64,000 nucleotides of DNA from Ciona savignyi. Its lineage: Eukaryota; Chordata; Ascidiacea; Phlebobranchia; Cionidae. The translations under genes and the position numbers were made by a program. The stretch lies in the NCBI GenBank assembly GCA_000149265.1, contig CH002554.1, positions 21,890-85,889 on the forward strand, written 5' to 3'. How positions within the stretch are numbered: the first letter of the stretch is position 1; each line of letters opens with the position of its first letter. Below are positions 46,734 through 59,874 of the stretch, in pieces. Below the pieces are notes generated by a model, which saw only the letters and a program-made list of their open reading frames with translations, made no database searches and had not been told where the DNA came from.

Positions 46734-49700
46734 ATGTCTGGATATAACGGTAAGTTATATCTTATTGTTGAATTAGTTTACCTTCAATAATGTAAACTAA
46801 GTATTTTTACTAGATATTTTATACATCCCATATTGAATAAATTTATTGGATTGATCAAACATTTTAAAATTGTTCAAAAAAGCACAAGTACCGCACGCCA
46901 TAAAAGCCATGTAGTTTTCGACAAGATCTTGTCCGTGCAACAATGAAAACTTCAATGTTTTTTATATTTTACGTTTTTATAATAATTTTTTATAGTATCT
47001 GCTTGCTGCGTGCATTTTGTGCCAACTATAATTAATTTATCATTACTACCGAAACTTATTTTTATTACTCAAATAGATTAAAAGTTCAAAATTCTATTTA
47101 CAGCTCAAGGATATGGTTCTCAACAACAATATAGTTATGGACAAGGCAACACAAACACGGTAAGAATCAACTCTGCATTTTTATTCATGACTTTAAGCTA
47201 TGACTTTTAGGAGAACTTGTTTTGATAAAGGATTAATTTTTTTTAAATTAAACCCCTTCAATAACCGGTAAAAACAACCATAAAAATTCTAAGTTAAAAA
47301 ATTTTGGGGATTTTGCAGTCGATGATAAATAAAAGCCATAAAAAATCTTTTGTAATTCAAATTTATAAACATTGTATCAGTAAAACACGGTTATTGTTAA
47401 GTTTACTAATGTGGGTGAAACATATTTGGTTTCAAATACTGAATAAGATCAAATGGTACTGAATGGAAATAATGCTGTTTGGGATATAAGAAAACAAAAA
47501 TAGTAAAATTGAAAAATATCCTAAAAAAAGTTTAATTATTTATATGTTAAAAAGCATGGGCATTTTTACAAGTTGAGCTGCAGTTTTTAATAAATCGTTG
47601 TCTGATTATTTATGCTATCACGATCACGCTTAGTATCCTGGTGCAATATAATTTGTGTAACTGAACACCCCTTGTCACAGAATCAATCAAGCGGAGGATA
47701 CGGGCAGTACCCGACGCCTGCCCAACCTGCGATGTACAACCAGCAACAAAGTGTAGCTGGGTATCAGCAGCAGCAGCAGCAGCCCCCTCAACCCCCACCA
47801 CCTAAACCAGCTGATGGGGGTTACGACCGTTCAAGCACTCAATATGGTGCAAATCGACAGGACCAAGGGGCGCAGAGAGGTTATGGGGGAAATGGATACA
47901 AATCTCAGTCTGATAGTTCAGCCGTAGCAAGCCAGCAGCAGCAGCCGCAGCCAGCATATGGACAGCGGCCACCACTTCCACAACAGGGTTACGGACAACA
48001 AGGTTACGGACAGCAAGCTCAGTCTTACCAGGTAAAAAAGCAATATGAAATTTCTCGACCAATCTTTTAACAACGTTTTTTCATCTAGGGCTCCGGAAAT
48101 GTTGGCTCAAGAGATTCAGGTTCACAGAGAGGTGGTTATAACAACCAAGATAGTTACAACCAACAAGCTCAGAGTACTGGCAGTAGTTATGGTTGGTTAG
48201 TTTGGTAAATATGTTGCCGTTTTTAATTTTATATTATGCAGGAGGTCGTGGTGGGTATAACCAAGGTAGAAATGATGGTGGACGCGGCCGTGGCGATGGG
48301 GGTTATAACAACCCTGACAGCAATCGTGGCGATGGGGGTTATAACCGTGGCAATCGTGGCAACAGTGGCAGCAGTCATGGCGACCAGAGTTACAAACGTG
48401 GCGACGGTGGCAACAGTCGTAGCGAAGGGGGGAATACCCAAGGAGACTGGGGCCGTAGTGGGGGCCGAGGGGGGTACGAACCTCGTGGACGAGGGGATTA
48501 CAGAGGAGGTTATGACGGTGGAAGCAACCGGTGAGATATTCCACTTTTATATTTGCCTGAACACAGAAGTTTACTGGGTTTTGTATGCTTTGGTGTATGC
48601 CTTATACCTGTGTATGCTTTTATAGCTTTATACCGAGCTTTGTTTTAGTCCGACCTTTGTAAGCTTTGCTGTAAAGTTGATCGTGACTAAAAGCTTTTAA
48701 GGTTTTTCCCCTTGCCCTGACACTGCTTTTTACCACATTTTGTCTGGGTCGCACAGAAAAGTTTTGTGTGGAAATGGCATTTTTATCGAACCCAGATACA
48801 ACAATTGGAAATTCATTTTAGACATTGAACTATTAATGGGACGGAGGTCTAGTATCTAGGTTTTTAATATTTTTTGGCAATGGTCAATGACCATTGACCA
48901 TACTGCGTGTTAAATTTAGAATGTAAAACCATTAGAGATGGGCAAACCGGTTCATGGTACCGGTAAAAGATCAATAAACAACTGAGTTACATAACCCTAT
49001 TTTCCTTCAATATACAACTATCACATCATTACTTGAATACAAAGAACTGTCCAATTAAATATTTTGGGATATAATTATAGTTTGACAGTGCAATTGCTGA
49101 CCAATTTTTATGGTTGGGTTAAAATTTGTTAATACCACATCTGTTGTAATTATACCTTATTTCATTTGCAATGGTCTGTTGTTTGCAAGAAGGGAAACTT
49201 AAATTGAATGTATTATATATGTTTTGCACTGTTAAAAATTAGCATTACTGCACCACAAGTTGTTTTTAAATATATTTCTTATTTCTCCAAAATTTAAAAC
49301 AATATATTATGCTTTATGTTTATCCCACAAAAGCATATGTTGGCCAGCAGCACACAAGCAATATGCAAGTGGGGAACAATAAACCACATTTTAATATGTT
49401 TTTTTCCGAACTTCTAACTCTCTCGCTATTTTGTGTCCTGTCAACTGTCAATTTGGAATTTTACCACCATTTTGAATTTTATTAGGAAATTAATTTGCAA
49501 TTAACAGTAAATTCACCGGACCATTGGAAAAAGCAGCATGCCCCTTTGGTTGTAATGTGAAAATGATTTATGTCCGACATTTAGAGATTTTTTGTGCCAT
49601 GGTTTTTGAAGGATTATGGCCCAGAGAAAGTATTTCAGGGAGAAATGGATTATTAAGATTTATTCCTGTAAGTTTAAAATATTATTATGTTTACAGGGAT

Positions 49701-52700
49701 TGCATTTACTTTTTACTGGTACATATTATTGCTTTAGACTTTCTATGTGTTCGTATATAACCATTTTCTGCATCAGAAGTATAAGCACAGTTAATATCAT
49801 TTAGTAACATGGGCATTTTACTACCCATGCTTTAATAGCAATTGGACAGTGTTTTTGAAACTTTGGTTTAGTTGAAAAAGATATATTGATATTAGGTTGG
49901 ATCTCCATTCCTGCATCTTTAAATTCGATATGAATTAGTTTAGATTAATTTTTTGATTCCAGCGATTTTAAATTGGGTGCTCTGGTGAAACATAACTAAT
50001 ATTTTATATTATTTTTTATATTAAGTCGGTATGATAACTGTTTTTGTATTTAAGTATATTTTTAGAGTGGTTTCAAATTCTACATTCAAAATTATTTATG
50101 CTAGAATAATTGAAATAATTCTAGAATGCGAACTCCTTCTAATAAGGACAACTCTCAAAGTAGTTGAATTGAAAGTTTTAACACCCTTAGAAATGAATTG
50201 TTTTGCACTAAATGGTGCAATAACCACCATTCAATAGTACTTATCTGTAGTTTATACTACTCGCCAGGCTGTTAAAAACCAAGATTTAAAGTCATAGGCT
50301 AATCCTCCAACCAATATTAAACTTAGTCTGAATATTACCCAACTGCAGTACGACAGTAAAGTACTAATGCATGGGCGTAATCAAAATCACTTGCTGAATA
50401 GCTTGAAATTTGTTTCGGAATTATAGCTGCCTGTTATTCTGATTTCTTTGGATTTTAACTATATATGCGGAATTATTTCAAAGAAATTTTGTAGAAAATC
50501 AGTGTTTTGGCAAGACTGTTGCCAATGTACTTTAAAACCAAACAAGGGAATGGTACTAACGGTCTTAGGGTGGTTGGTATTATACGAAATTGTAAAAAAC
50601 TAATATACAATGGAAGTGTGAGCTATTGAGCAAAAATAACATTGCTTAATATTACTTTAAGCAATTCTAAGTATCGCAAAAGGTACTTCAAAAAAAGGAA
50701 TCACAACTTTCCCATATATGGTTTAATAGGGGAGTTACATTAAATCTAAAACTATTTTTTTATTTTATGACCGAAATTTAGTTTTCTATGCAAGTTTACT
50801 TCATGAAGTAAAGTGATTTATCTGGTCTCTATTGGTTTGTATTAGGGATGCACAATATAGAATTTCGAATCTTTAATATTCAAATCTCCCAAGGATTTAA
50901 ATCTTTATGCAATTTAGTAAGAATAGGTAGGATTCGAAATTATGAATGTAAATTTATGGCTGCTATCCAAATCCATTGTGTGTCAATATTCGTTTTCTGA
51001 ATTAAAGCGCAACTCTCAGCAAGCGTGCGATAATTAATACCCATGATTAGTAACTTTAATTCTATTTCCAAACTTAAATTTCGACGTAATATGTATGTAT
51101 TCTTAAAATAGCGTGATAACAGAATATAACTTTTATATCATTAGAAATGGTTGGGTGTGATGTAGCGCAGACTGATAAAAACTTTTAAAAGGGAAAACAA
51201 CTTTTGCTTAGTGGACAGACATGCTTAAAAAGCACGCACACATTGAAGGCGGTCAAAAATTAGTTTCGAAATTCTGGATTTGGAATGAATTGTTCTAGAA
51301 TACCTAATTATTCTATATTGTGCATCCTCAGTTTTTATAAATTTGATCCAGTTGTGTTTTTGCATTGGCCAGGTTGCAATAAACTGGAGCAATTCAATCT
51401 CACGCCTGTGGCAATCTCACTCATTTTGAGGGTAATTGTACATTATTGACCACTTGTATTATTGACCAACCTGACCCCCAAATTGCTCCAGTACTGGATT
51501 ATTTATTCCACCAAATTGTGAAACCTATTTTTCCAAACCGATCTATTGGTTTGTTGGGAGCTATGTGCTACTGTGTGTTTGCGGGAAATTATGCGAGAAA
51601 TCTATTTTTCATATTCAGTGGAGGACAAGGTGAATCGGGAGGGAATCGATCTCAGAGTGATGGAGGCAGTGGTAAGTGCCTCTTTATGTCGTGGTTCCCG
51701 CTACCACAACTCACTGTAAGATATCATTGTTATGCATATTGGTAGGACTAACTTGAACCAATCTTATATCATTCTTATATGCATATTGGTAGGACTAACT
51801 TGAACCAATCTTATATCATTCTTATATGCATATTGGTAGGACTAACTTGAACCACTTCACCAACAGAATATTGGTGAAACTGTTTGAAATGCTTGATCAA
51901 AAATATCATCTTGTTGTGTTGATTTATCATATAAAAATAAGCTATAAGGGGTGACAATGGTTCCTGTGCATTTTCGGTGACTTATTCAAATTTACCCACC
52001 GGTTAAGAACCATAAAAGAAACCTCTGATCTAGTATTGTGTGTTTGGCTGATTATTCTAACAGGGAAAATGCCAATGGTGGATCATATAATCAAAAATCA
52101 TTGGCTTTGTTACTTTTACCCGTAATCTTCAGCCAGTAAGTGAAATTGCAAGATACGCTCAAAATTGTGGAACTGAGGGTTTGATGTCCCAATTAGATAC
52201 CACAAAAGAGTCTGCAAGTATTACCGTCATCTGAAGTATATGCTGGCCGTGCTAATAAAATGGGATGTAGAACTATAGCGACTTGATGGAGAACATAGGG
52301 TATCTGTTCAATGCATTGTTTTAACTGATGGGATACGTTGAACAGACTCTAGAACTCTTGGCTAAAAAGTCTGAAACCTGTGTAGGCTAATGTAAGGTGT
52401 GGAAATGGGTTCATGGGAAATTGGGAAAAATTCGTGTTGGTTGATGGATAGGGTAATGTAATACATGAGAAGTGAAGTCTGTGTTTCCGATTGCATGTAG
52501 GATATATTGTGCCATATTATCATCAGTACTTTTGTAAACTGCTCGAATGGTATAACGCTGATACTGCAGTTTAACTGTTCAAGTTTCCAAGTAATCTCTG
52601 TTGGGATTTAAACAGTAAACAGTCTCGAGTAGCCTTTTAGTCAACCTAGACAAGCAAACGAACACAGTTAGTGCGAAAAAATGCTTCGTTCAATAGAGAG

Positions 52701-55700
52701 ATTTTCAACTTCTATCGGAGACTAATTACAATACCCGTGCAGGTGGAAGATCAGGTGACAGCGCCCCTGGACCAGAAAGCGACACCGTATTCGTACAGGG
52801 AATGGGACAAGATGCTACCAAGGAGAAAATCGCTGGATATTTTGGACAAATCGGGATTATAAAAGTAAGTTGCGATTATATCTCAGTGGGGGTTGTATTG
52901 TGGGTGAAATGTAATGGATGCCACCAATAGGTGCCTGCTATCAGGCTATAATAGATTTTGAATATTGTTATAATAAGTGGTGTTTATTGTATGTTTAATT
53001 TCTGAATAGATTTTGATCATTGTGTTTGATTTCTGTATTTAATTGATTAATGAACTCCAGATTGATACTGAATAATTGTACTGTGTTAGTGTATATGAAA
53101 TGCATACCACACTTGGATATTTATGTTTATCCTTGTGAATGGGAAAATGCAAGCGTTAAGGTTAACACACGGCCAATCGTCAGATTACCTTGTGCTTTTA
53201 TGCCCGTTAGGTACTATCTCGGGATTAGTTTTAAACGTGCAAACTTTTGGTTGAAAGGTGCTAACCCACCAAGCTAATTATTTAGACAATTGAAGAAATT
53301 ATCTTCTGTTTTTAAGTATACTCTCTTCAAGAGTATTTAAATTTTTTAAATATTTTGTTTTTTATAGTTGGCTGACATGGCTGTACATACCTTCACATTA
53401 ATTAATTTGTCCGACCAGTTAGTCTGGTGGTTTAGTGCGACGCCTTTCAACCGAAAGGTTGCGGGTTCGAGCTGGTCGCTAGCTAGTCAGTTGTGTCCTT
53501 GGGCAAGGCACTTCTTGTGTCCTTGGGCAACGGACATTGCCTGAACCCAACAGATTAATGAGTTCTACTAAATTAAAGGAACATGTGTGTCATATACAAC
53601 ATACTGCAATAGCTCTGGTAACCGACAGTGGGCGTGAGGTGATCTGACGATTGCCTGTTTGTTATTCCCTTTGGTTTTCCCTTTCACAGAGATAAACAAT
53701 AATATCCATATCCATCCTATCCTATCCTAAACGCCCCCTTTCACAGAAGCAATATCCAAAAGGTGCCTTTCCAATGGAATCTGAAGTTTTAATGGGCAAA
53801 TTTTGCTGAATATAAATATCAAACATATCTGTAAAAGTGATTTTTCAAAGAACTATGCCTAATAGAAAATAGTAAGATAACATAATCCTTAACAAATGAT
53901 TTCAACACAGAAAGACAAGCGAACCCAGGAGCCACGTATATACGTCTACATGGACAGAGAGACTGGACTACCCAAGGGAGAATGCACAGTGACATACGAT
54001 GACCCCCCATCTGCACAGGCAGCCATTTCATGGTTCAATAGTACGTTGCATAACCTCATAGTTGCACAATTTCTTTAGATCTGGCACAATCGCCATTGCA
54101 AGCTTGTTCTATTGTTAACATCAAAAATTATTGGTTTGAATCCAAAGGGAAACACATTTTAATTTTACTCTGTTTTGCCTCTTTATTCTCCATTATGTGA
54201 CCCTTGTCATGTCAATAATGCTTAATTATTTAATAATGAACAAAATATTCAAATGTGTAATGTAAGGACAGTATCGGCTGTAATAATTTTTTTCCGAAAA
54301 ATACTTGGGGAAAAGTCGTCTTCAGCTTTTTGGTTAAATAAAATTCTTTAACAAAATCTGTTACAGACAATAAATCTTGCTAGTTTTAAGTTTAAGCAAG
54401 TAATATATGTGTGAACATTTTGCAGACAAAGAATGGGACGGAAACTTACTGAGCGTGAGTTTTGCTCAACAACGAGCATCAGCTGGACCTGGGGCTTTTG
54501 CGGGTCGTGGGGGTAAGTTGGGTATCAAATAATCAAACTTAAGACCAATGGAAAGGGTGTGGGAATAAAGCTGGTCTTTCTGTCTAGTCGGTTGTGTCCT
54601 TGGGCAAGGCACTCTGCAGACATTAAACATTAAATTGAATTTAATCTTAATCGGTTCTACTAAATTTTTTTACGTTTAATCCTAATCTAAATTTTTTTAC
54701 GTTTAATCTTTAAGATTTTTACATTTAATCTTAATCAAAATTTTTTTATGTTTAATCTTAATTTAAAATTTTTACGTTTAATCTTAATCTAATTTTTTTA
54801 CGTTTAATCTTAATTTAAAATTTTTACATTTAATCTTAATCTAAATTTTTTTATGTTTAATCATAAGACTAAATTTGCGGACATTTAATCTTCTTCTGTT
54901 CTACTGAAATTGAAGAAACATCTCAATCTAATGCAGTAGACAGTAGATTCTTTAACCCTAGGGTACAAGATAATCTAGTGGTTACGTACCGGAAAACTAG
55001 TGAGGTATTCTAATGATCATTTTCATATTCATGAAGACTAAAATTTAATATTCAATCATATTTACAAAGTTAAGAGGAAAAAATTACTAATTGAATTATT
55101 TTCTCTTAGGAAGTTAGGAGGGAAAAAATTACTGATTAAATGATTTTTTCTGATAATGGTGGTTAGTTTATAGATTGATTAAATTATTAAGAAGTAGTAA
55201 GTTTAATTAGTAGGCAAGTTTCATGTATCAACGAGATTACCTCTTTTAACATGTTGTTATTTCAGGTCGGGGTCGTGGTGGGTTTGGTGATCGTGGTCGT
55301 GGACGAGGGCGAGGGGGGTTCGGACGTGATGGGGGTCGTGGGGGGTTCAGGGGACGGGGTGATAGAGGTTTGTTATTTAAACTGAAGTTGGTTATTTCCA
55401 CCGTACATATTGCCTTCTATCACAGGTGGCAGAGGGGGAGGGGGGTATGGAGGTCGTGGTGACAGAGATGGAGGTGGCGGCAAATGGTAAGTTTCGTGTT
55501 TGTCGTGGAGTTTTATACAATATCGTGACATTTTACGGCCTCCGTGGCGTTTTATGTGCTCCGTGGCGTTTTACGTGTCACCGTGACGTTTTACGTGTCA
55601 TCGCGACGTTTTACGTGTCACCGCGACGTTTTACGTGTCATCGCAACGTTTTACGTGTCACCGCGAAGTTTTACGTGTCATCGCGACGTTTTACGTGCCA

Positions 55701-55982
55701 ATGTGACGTTTTACGTGTCATCGCGACGTTTTACGTGTCACCGCGACGTTTTACGTGTCATCGCAACGTTTTACGTGTCACCGCGAAGTTTTACGTGTCA
55801 TCGCGACGTTTTACGTGCCAATGTGACGTTTTACGTGCCACCGTGACGTTTTACGCGCCACCGTGACGTGTTCTCACAAGACGTTGTACGTGCTGCTGTA
55901 GCGTATTCACCAGCCGCCGATGGTTTTAACATCGATCTTATTTCACAGGAGAGGTGGCGGTGGAAGGTCGGGACCTTATTGA
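46734..55982 (+). CDS. FET-family RNA-binding protein (FUS/EWSR1/TAF15 orthologue), 12 exons
   Basis: Coding exons: 46734-46749, 47104-47159, 47681-48031, 48089-48191, 48242-48530, 51619-51671, 52743-52864, 53911-54040, 54426-54512, 55266-55367, 55426-55486 and 55949-55982. All phases agree and give 467 residues. Residues 1-175 are a QGSY-rich prion-like region, starting [20 protein letters not shown]. 176-272 are RGG/RGD-rich. The RRM is at about 303-390 with RNP2 VFVQGM (305-310) and RNP1 KGECTVTY (353-360), flanked by the FET-typical DDPPSA. A second RGG region follows, and the end RSGPY fits a PY-type nuclear import signal (R-x2-PY). FET proteins bind RNA and act in transcription and splicing. 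The RanBP2-type zinc finger normally placed after the RRM is not found in any exon. Which vertebrate FET member it corresponds to cannot be said; one FET gene ancestral to all three is likely. Confidence 0.93.
48531..51618 (+). other. Large intron 5 of the FET gene
   Basis: At 3.1 kb it is much longer than the other introns; it separates the first RGG exon from the short exon before the RRM. Frames inside (for example 49524-49760) show no recognised domain. No clear repeat fills it. Confidence 0.7.
51727..51855. repeat. 45-bp tandem triplication in intron 6 of the FET gene
   Basis: The unit TTATGCATATTGGTAGGACT plus 25 bases occurs nearly three times head to tail. Confidence 0.8.
53113..53275 (-). 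mobile_element. tRNA-derived SINE (family 1), diverged fragment
   Basis: Minus-strand relic with GTTAACACACGGCCAATCGT and an altered head; in intron 7 of the FET gene. Confidence 0.5.
53408..53730 (+). mobile_element. tRNA-derived SINE (family 1) with small internal duplication
   Basis: Plus-strand copy from the head CCGACCAGTTAGTCTGGTGG to a TATCCTATCCTA tail. The TTGTGTCCTTGGGCAA piece is present twice. Confidence 0.72.
54655..54895. repeat. AT-rich tandem repeat in intron 9 of the FET gene
   Basis: About nine irregular units of TTTTTACGTTTAATCTTAAT, preceded by a SINE scrap (54575-54625). The rest of intron 9 (54900-55265) is AT-rich without repeats. Confidence 0.75.
55505..55868. repeat. 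20-bp minisatellite in the last intron of the FET gene
   Basis: About 17 units of CGTTTTACGTGTCACCGCGA and close variants, with a higher-order duplication of about 120 bp. It fills most of the 462-bp last intron. All units lack stops in more than one frame, which explains long false frames across it. Confidence 0.9.
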
Positions 55983-56183
55983 ACAAACCGCATTCTACAT
56001 ACATGGATCTACCATCAACATTATCGTATCAGCCAATCTGCTGATATATTCTGTACATAACCGTTTTCTTCCCTGTGTATTACCGCGCATGTTTTAAACT
56101 TTTTAAAACGACCTGACTAAACCGCATAAGAACTTGATAAGTTACAACATGATACGCTATGATGTTTCGCCACAACAATTTGT

Positions 56184-56189
56184 AATAAA
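56184..56189 (+). terminator. Polyadenylation signal of the FET gene
   Basis: AATAAA, about 200 bp after the stop codon, the first in the 3' region. Confidence 0.55.
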
Positions 56190-56509
56190 ACACCAGCGAT
56201 CGCTGATTCAGATTTTTTGTGGATTTTTAAAGTATTGAGTTTGCATACGAAGCAAAAGGCTTTGAGTGGTTCAAGGTTTGAAAACGCAGAGGGCCGTAAA
56301 ACAAGTTTTTTTGTGAATATACCTGATTCCCACTGCTGAGATACCAGGTTATTGTGTTGTAAATGCAGTAGACCTCGTCTAATAACGCAAGAGAATAACT
56401 AAAACAGTTGGGGTAATTTACATTCGTTTAATTACAAAGTTGTAGACTGTTACTATGTTATAAAACGATATGCCCATTCGCGTCCATTGTTGCTTTCCGT
56501 ATATATAGA

Positions 56510-56730
56510 TATATACTGCAAAAGTTTCGGTAACCCGACGGTAGGCGCGAGGTGATCTGACGATTGTTCGTGTGTTAACCCACTTGGTTTTCCCATTCAC
56601 GGGGATAAACATGAATATCCTATCCTATCGGAATTTAATTTCAAACCAATATTGGGCTTGATGCTAAGACATTTTTGGTTTGTAAGTTGATATATTAATG
56701 GGTCGTGTTAGCAGTTCGGCCACACACAAC
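56510..56730. mobile_element. SINE fragments (family 1, then family 2)
   Basis: 56510-56628 is the 3' half of family 1 on the plus strand; 56635-56730 is a family-2 copy on the minus strand. They adjoin each other. Confidence 0.6.
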
Positions 56731-56976
56731 GCAACAATACTACCATAGAATACTATATAATGGAAGGTCAACGATCTTCATCACGCTTGAGTAAAAGCCT
56801 ACGGTTGTTGATGCTTTGCGTTAGAAACTGCCTTAAAAAACTAGATTTTGTTTAATATTGCGGTAGATAAGCATAAAATCATTAAATAGGCGTCTTAGTA
56901 CGGGACATTATATTTATAAACCGTAGTCATTGTAGACCTATTTTGCATCTATTAAGTGACTAACCCAGGGATGTCC

Positions 56977-59874
56977 TGTAGCATTTCGTATAGTCTATAT
57001 TGGTTTTAATTTATTTTATGTCCTAAATATTTTGTGTTTTTACGTCGTTTATTTTTGCGTTTAAAGTTTTCCGACTCTCACGTATTATTACCCGTCACGT
57101 AATTATCACCTTGTACGGGCCTTTGTATTTTGCCGTTTAAATCGTTAACATAGTTTTTTCACCCAATTCCCACAGTTAGTCAAACGTGCAGATGTGAAAC
57201 GTCTGGCACGTAAACTTTTCGCACCTTGTAAATTCCCTATATATTCTGGAAATTTAAATTACCTAATATATATATTAACCTACAATAACGTACTTGAGAT
57301 AACTTGCGTCATGCTGTATAACGTACCTTAGACTATACAATTGACGTCGTGCTGAATGACGTACCAAGTAACTTGAGTCGCAAATAAACCGTATATCGAA
57401 TGATACGCAGAATATAACTAAAGTGAATCAAGAATTATAGACTTCGAGTTTGAGATTAAGACAGTACAACTCGTGGTCACTATAATTATTAGTGTGCGAT
57501 CTGTGGAGAATAGACTTTCCGCTGCGCAGCTCGCCAGAGACCGTAAGCCAGCCTACCGAACCAAGCTCAGCTAACGCCTCGGTCAGCCAAAAACAAGCAA
57601 TAAGCCTTTAAAAAGCGCGAGCCCACATTGGTGACCCCGACGTGATAATGGACACGCACCATCCCGAAACGAACAATTTCCGACGTCAACTTCAACTAGA
57701 AGTTACAAGTACATTGGCAACGACGAGTGGTCCAACGCAAGTTATTTAAGAAGAAATTTCAAACATCAAGTAAGAAACGCCCCTTTTCGCTGGACGAAGT
57801 TGGTGACTAACAAGACAACGCACTCTATTCAAATCAAGTTGATAAGCATCGTCTCCGCCGACGAAAGAAGAAAATACACAAGACGACGTTCCCTTTACGA
57901 AATATGAAAGGGTTGTATTATTATTTTTGTAGCTTCTAGATTTTTTGTAAGTTTTATTATTATTTTTTATACTTTATGTAATTATTAGTCTGCAACGATT
58001 GCAAATACTAGTGTTCCTGGTTTGGTTGAATGGTACTAGGCTATTGCAAGAATGCATAATATCGGTGTTTTACTCTACAGACTTCTTACAAACGCGAAGA
58101 GCAAACGCGCCTTCAACAACTGCTACATGCATTCCATCTTAAACAAGGTCAGTAACGCTTTTACGATTATGCTAACATGAGCTTGAGTCAATGATGCCAT
58201 GCTGCGCCAACCCATCCGGTATATTAGGCGCATTTACACGTCGAACGACGTTTGTTTTGTTCGTAGCGCCAGATTTTCAATGTTTCCGCCGACAAGGCGT
58301 TAGTTTTCTTTTAATCGCCTCACGCAAATTATGCGTCTCGTTCATGCGATTATATACTCGTTTTTAGCAGCGGCTCGAGGTTTGTTTCTTTTTCTGCGAA
58401 GTCTGATCGCCTCTACCCCGCGCATTTGCGCTCATGCTGTGTAAATAAGTGAGCGTACCCGCTTCACAGCGCTACAGTTTATTAGACGATACCAGCGTAC
58501 TTCCGTATAGCTATGGTAATCGCGCCGCATGTAAATGCGATATCTAATTGTCTAATCGCCTCTCAGTCAATGTGTCGGATGTTCCGAACCGAATATATAT
58601 TTCGTGTGTAAAACAGGCTTTTACAAACACCGCACAGTAATGACGAGACACGGCTTATGTCCTGCTTACTAAAAGTTTTCTTTTGTTTGTTGATGGAAAT
58701 ACATCCGCGCAAGATTATTTCCCTTATTCGTTACGAGTCGTAAAACCTACATATGACAGGTCGCTCGGTTTTTGTTTTTGCGTTTTTATTAATTGCGCTT
58801 TCGTCGCATATAGCGAGATCATCGCTGCATTTATTTCATGCTCACCCGGTAGTAAGTAACCAGGCGTACACGCCTTGGTTTATTAGCTGGCAAAGTATAA
58901 AAAATATGGCTCATGTGATGCAAATTGTGGCGTTGCTACCTTGAATATGAGATGTCACTTTCACTACATATTATATAACATTTATCACGCATTAACATAC
59001 ATGACACCAGATTTTTATGCACGATTGCACAATTCTAGCTTTGTACTTAATTCTCCCAACCAGGTTATTCTAGTTTTTGCAGGATAAACGTGTGAAATGC
59101 TCGAAACTTCGTGAGATCGTTCACCACATGACTTCGATTGTTATTTCGACTGAACATCCGAAATGCTCAACGAGACCGTTATTTATATTCTCAAACTTAA
59201 CAAAATGTGGAAAAATGAGATGTTGTAGCATTTCGTATAGTCTATATTGGTTTTAATTTATTTTATGTCCTAAATATTTTGTGTTTTTACGTCGTTTATT
59301 TTTGCGTTTAAAGTTTTCCGACTCTCACGTATTATTACCCGTCACGTAATTATCACCTTGTACGGGCCTTTGTATTTTGCCGTTTAAATCGTTAACATAG
59401 TTTTTTCACCCAATTCCCACAGTTAGTCAAACGTGCAGATGTGAAACGTCTGGCACGTAAACTTTTCGCACCTTGTAAATTCCCTATATATTCTGGAAAT
59501 TTAAATTACCTAATATATATATTAACCTACAATAACGTACTTGAGATAACTTGCGTCATGCTGTATAACGTACCCTAGACTATACAATTGGCGTCGTGCT
59601 GAATGACGTACCAAGTAACTTGAGTCGCAAATAAACCGTATATCGAATGATACGCAGAATATAACTAAAGTGAATCAAGAATTATAGACTTCGAGTTTGA
59701 GATTAAGACAGTACAAATCGTGGTCACTATAATTATTAGTGTGCGATCTGTGGAGAATAGACTTTCCGCTGCGCAGCTCGCCAGAGACCGTAAGCCAGCC
59801 TACCGAACCAAGCTCAGCTAACGCCTCGGTCAGCCAAAAACAAGCAATAAGCCTTTAAAAAGCGCGAGCCCACA
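56977..59874 (+). mobile_element. Non-autonomous LTR retrotransposon
   Basis: Two 651-bp LTRs (56977-57627, 59224-59874) start TGTAGC and end CCCACA. They differ at about three positions, so insertion was recent. The target duplication is GTCC (56973-56976 and 59875-59878). A primer-site-like TGGTGACCCCGACGTG begins two bases after the 5' LTR (57629). The 1.6-kb internal part has no gag or pol. A solo LTR of the family lies at 45934-46540. The 4-bp duplication fits a Gypsy-type integrase supplied in trans. Confidence 0.92.
58753..58944 (+). CDS. Short secreted-type frame inside the LTR element (doubtful)
   Basis: The 63-residue frame starts MTGRSVFVFAFLLIALSSHI, a convincing signal peptide in form, followed by a short His- and Trp-containing tail. 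It lies in the internal part of the non-autonomous LTR element, where no gag or pol remains. It could be a captured host exon or chance. No homologue is recognised. Confidence 0.25.
   Translation: MTGRSVFVFAFLLIALSSHIARSSLHLFHAHPVVSNQAYTPWFISWQSIKNMAHVMQIVALLP

Noticed and set aside
48197-48625. Several overlapping frames on both strands at the RGG exon
   Set aside because: Shadows of the Gly/Arg-rich exon 48242-48530, whose codon bias leaves other frames open.
49524-49760. 78-residue frame in FET intron 5
   Set aside because: Overlapping frames of similar length, no domain, no acceptor and donor in agreeing phase.
55426-55866. 146-residue frame crossing the end of the FET gene
   Set aside because: It reads the 20-bp minisatellite of the last intron in a frame other than that of the RGG exons.
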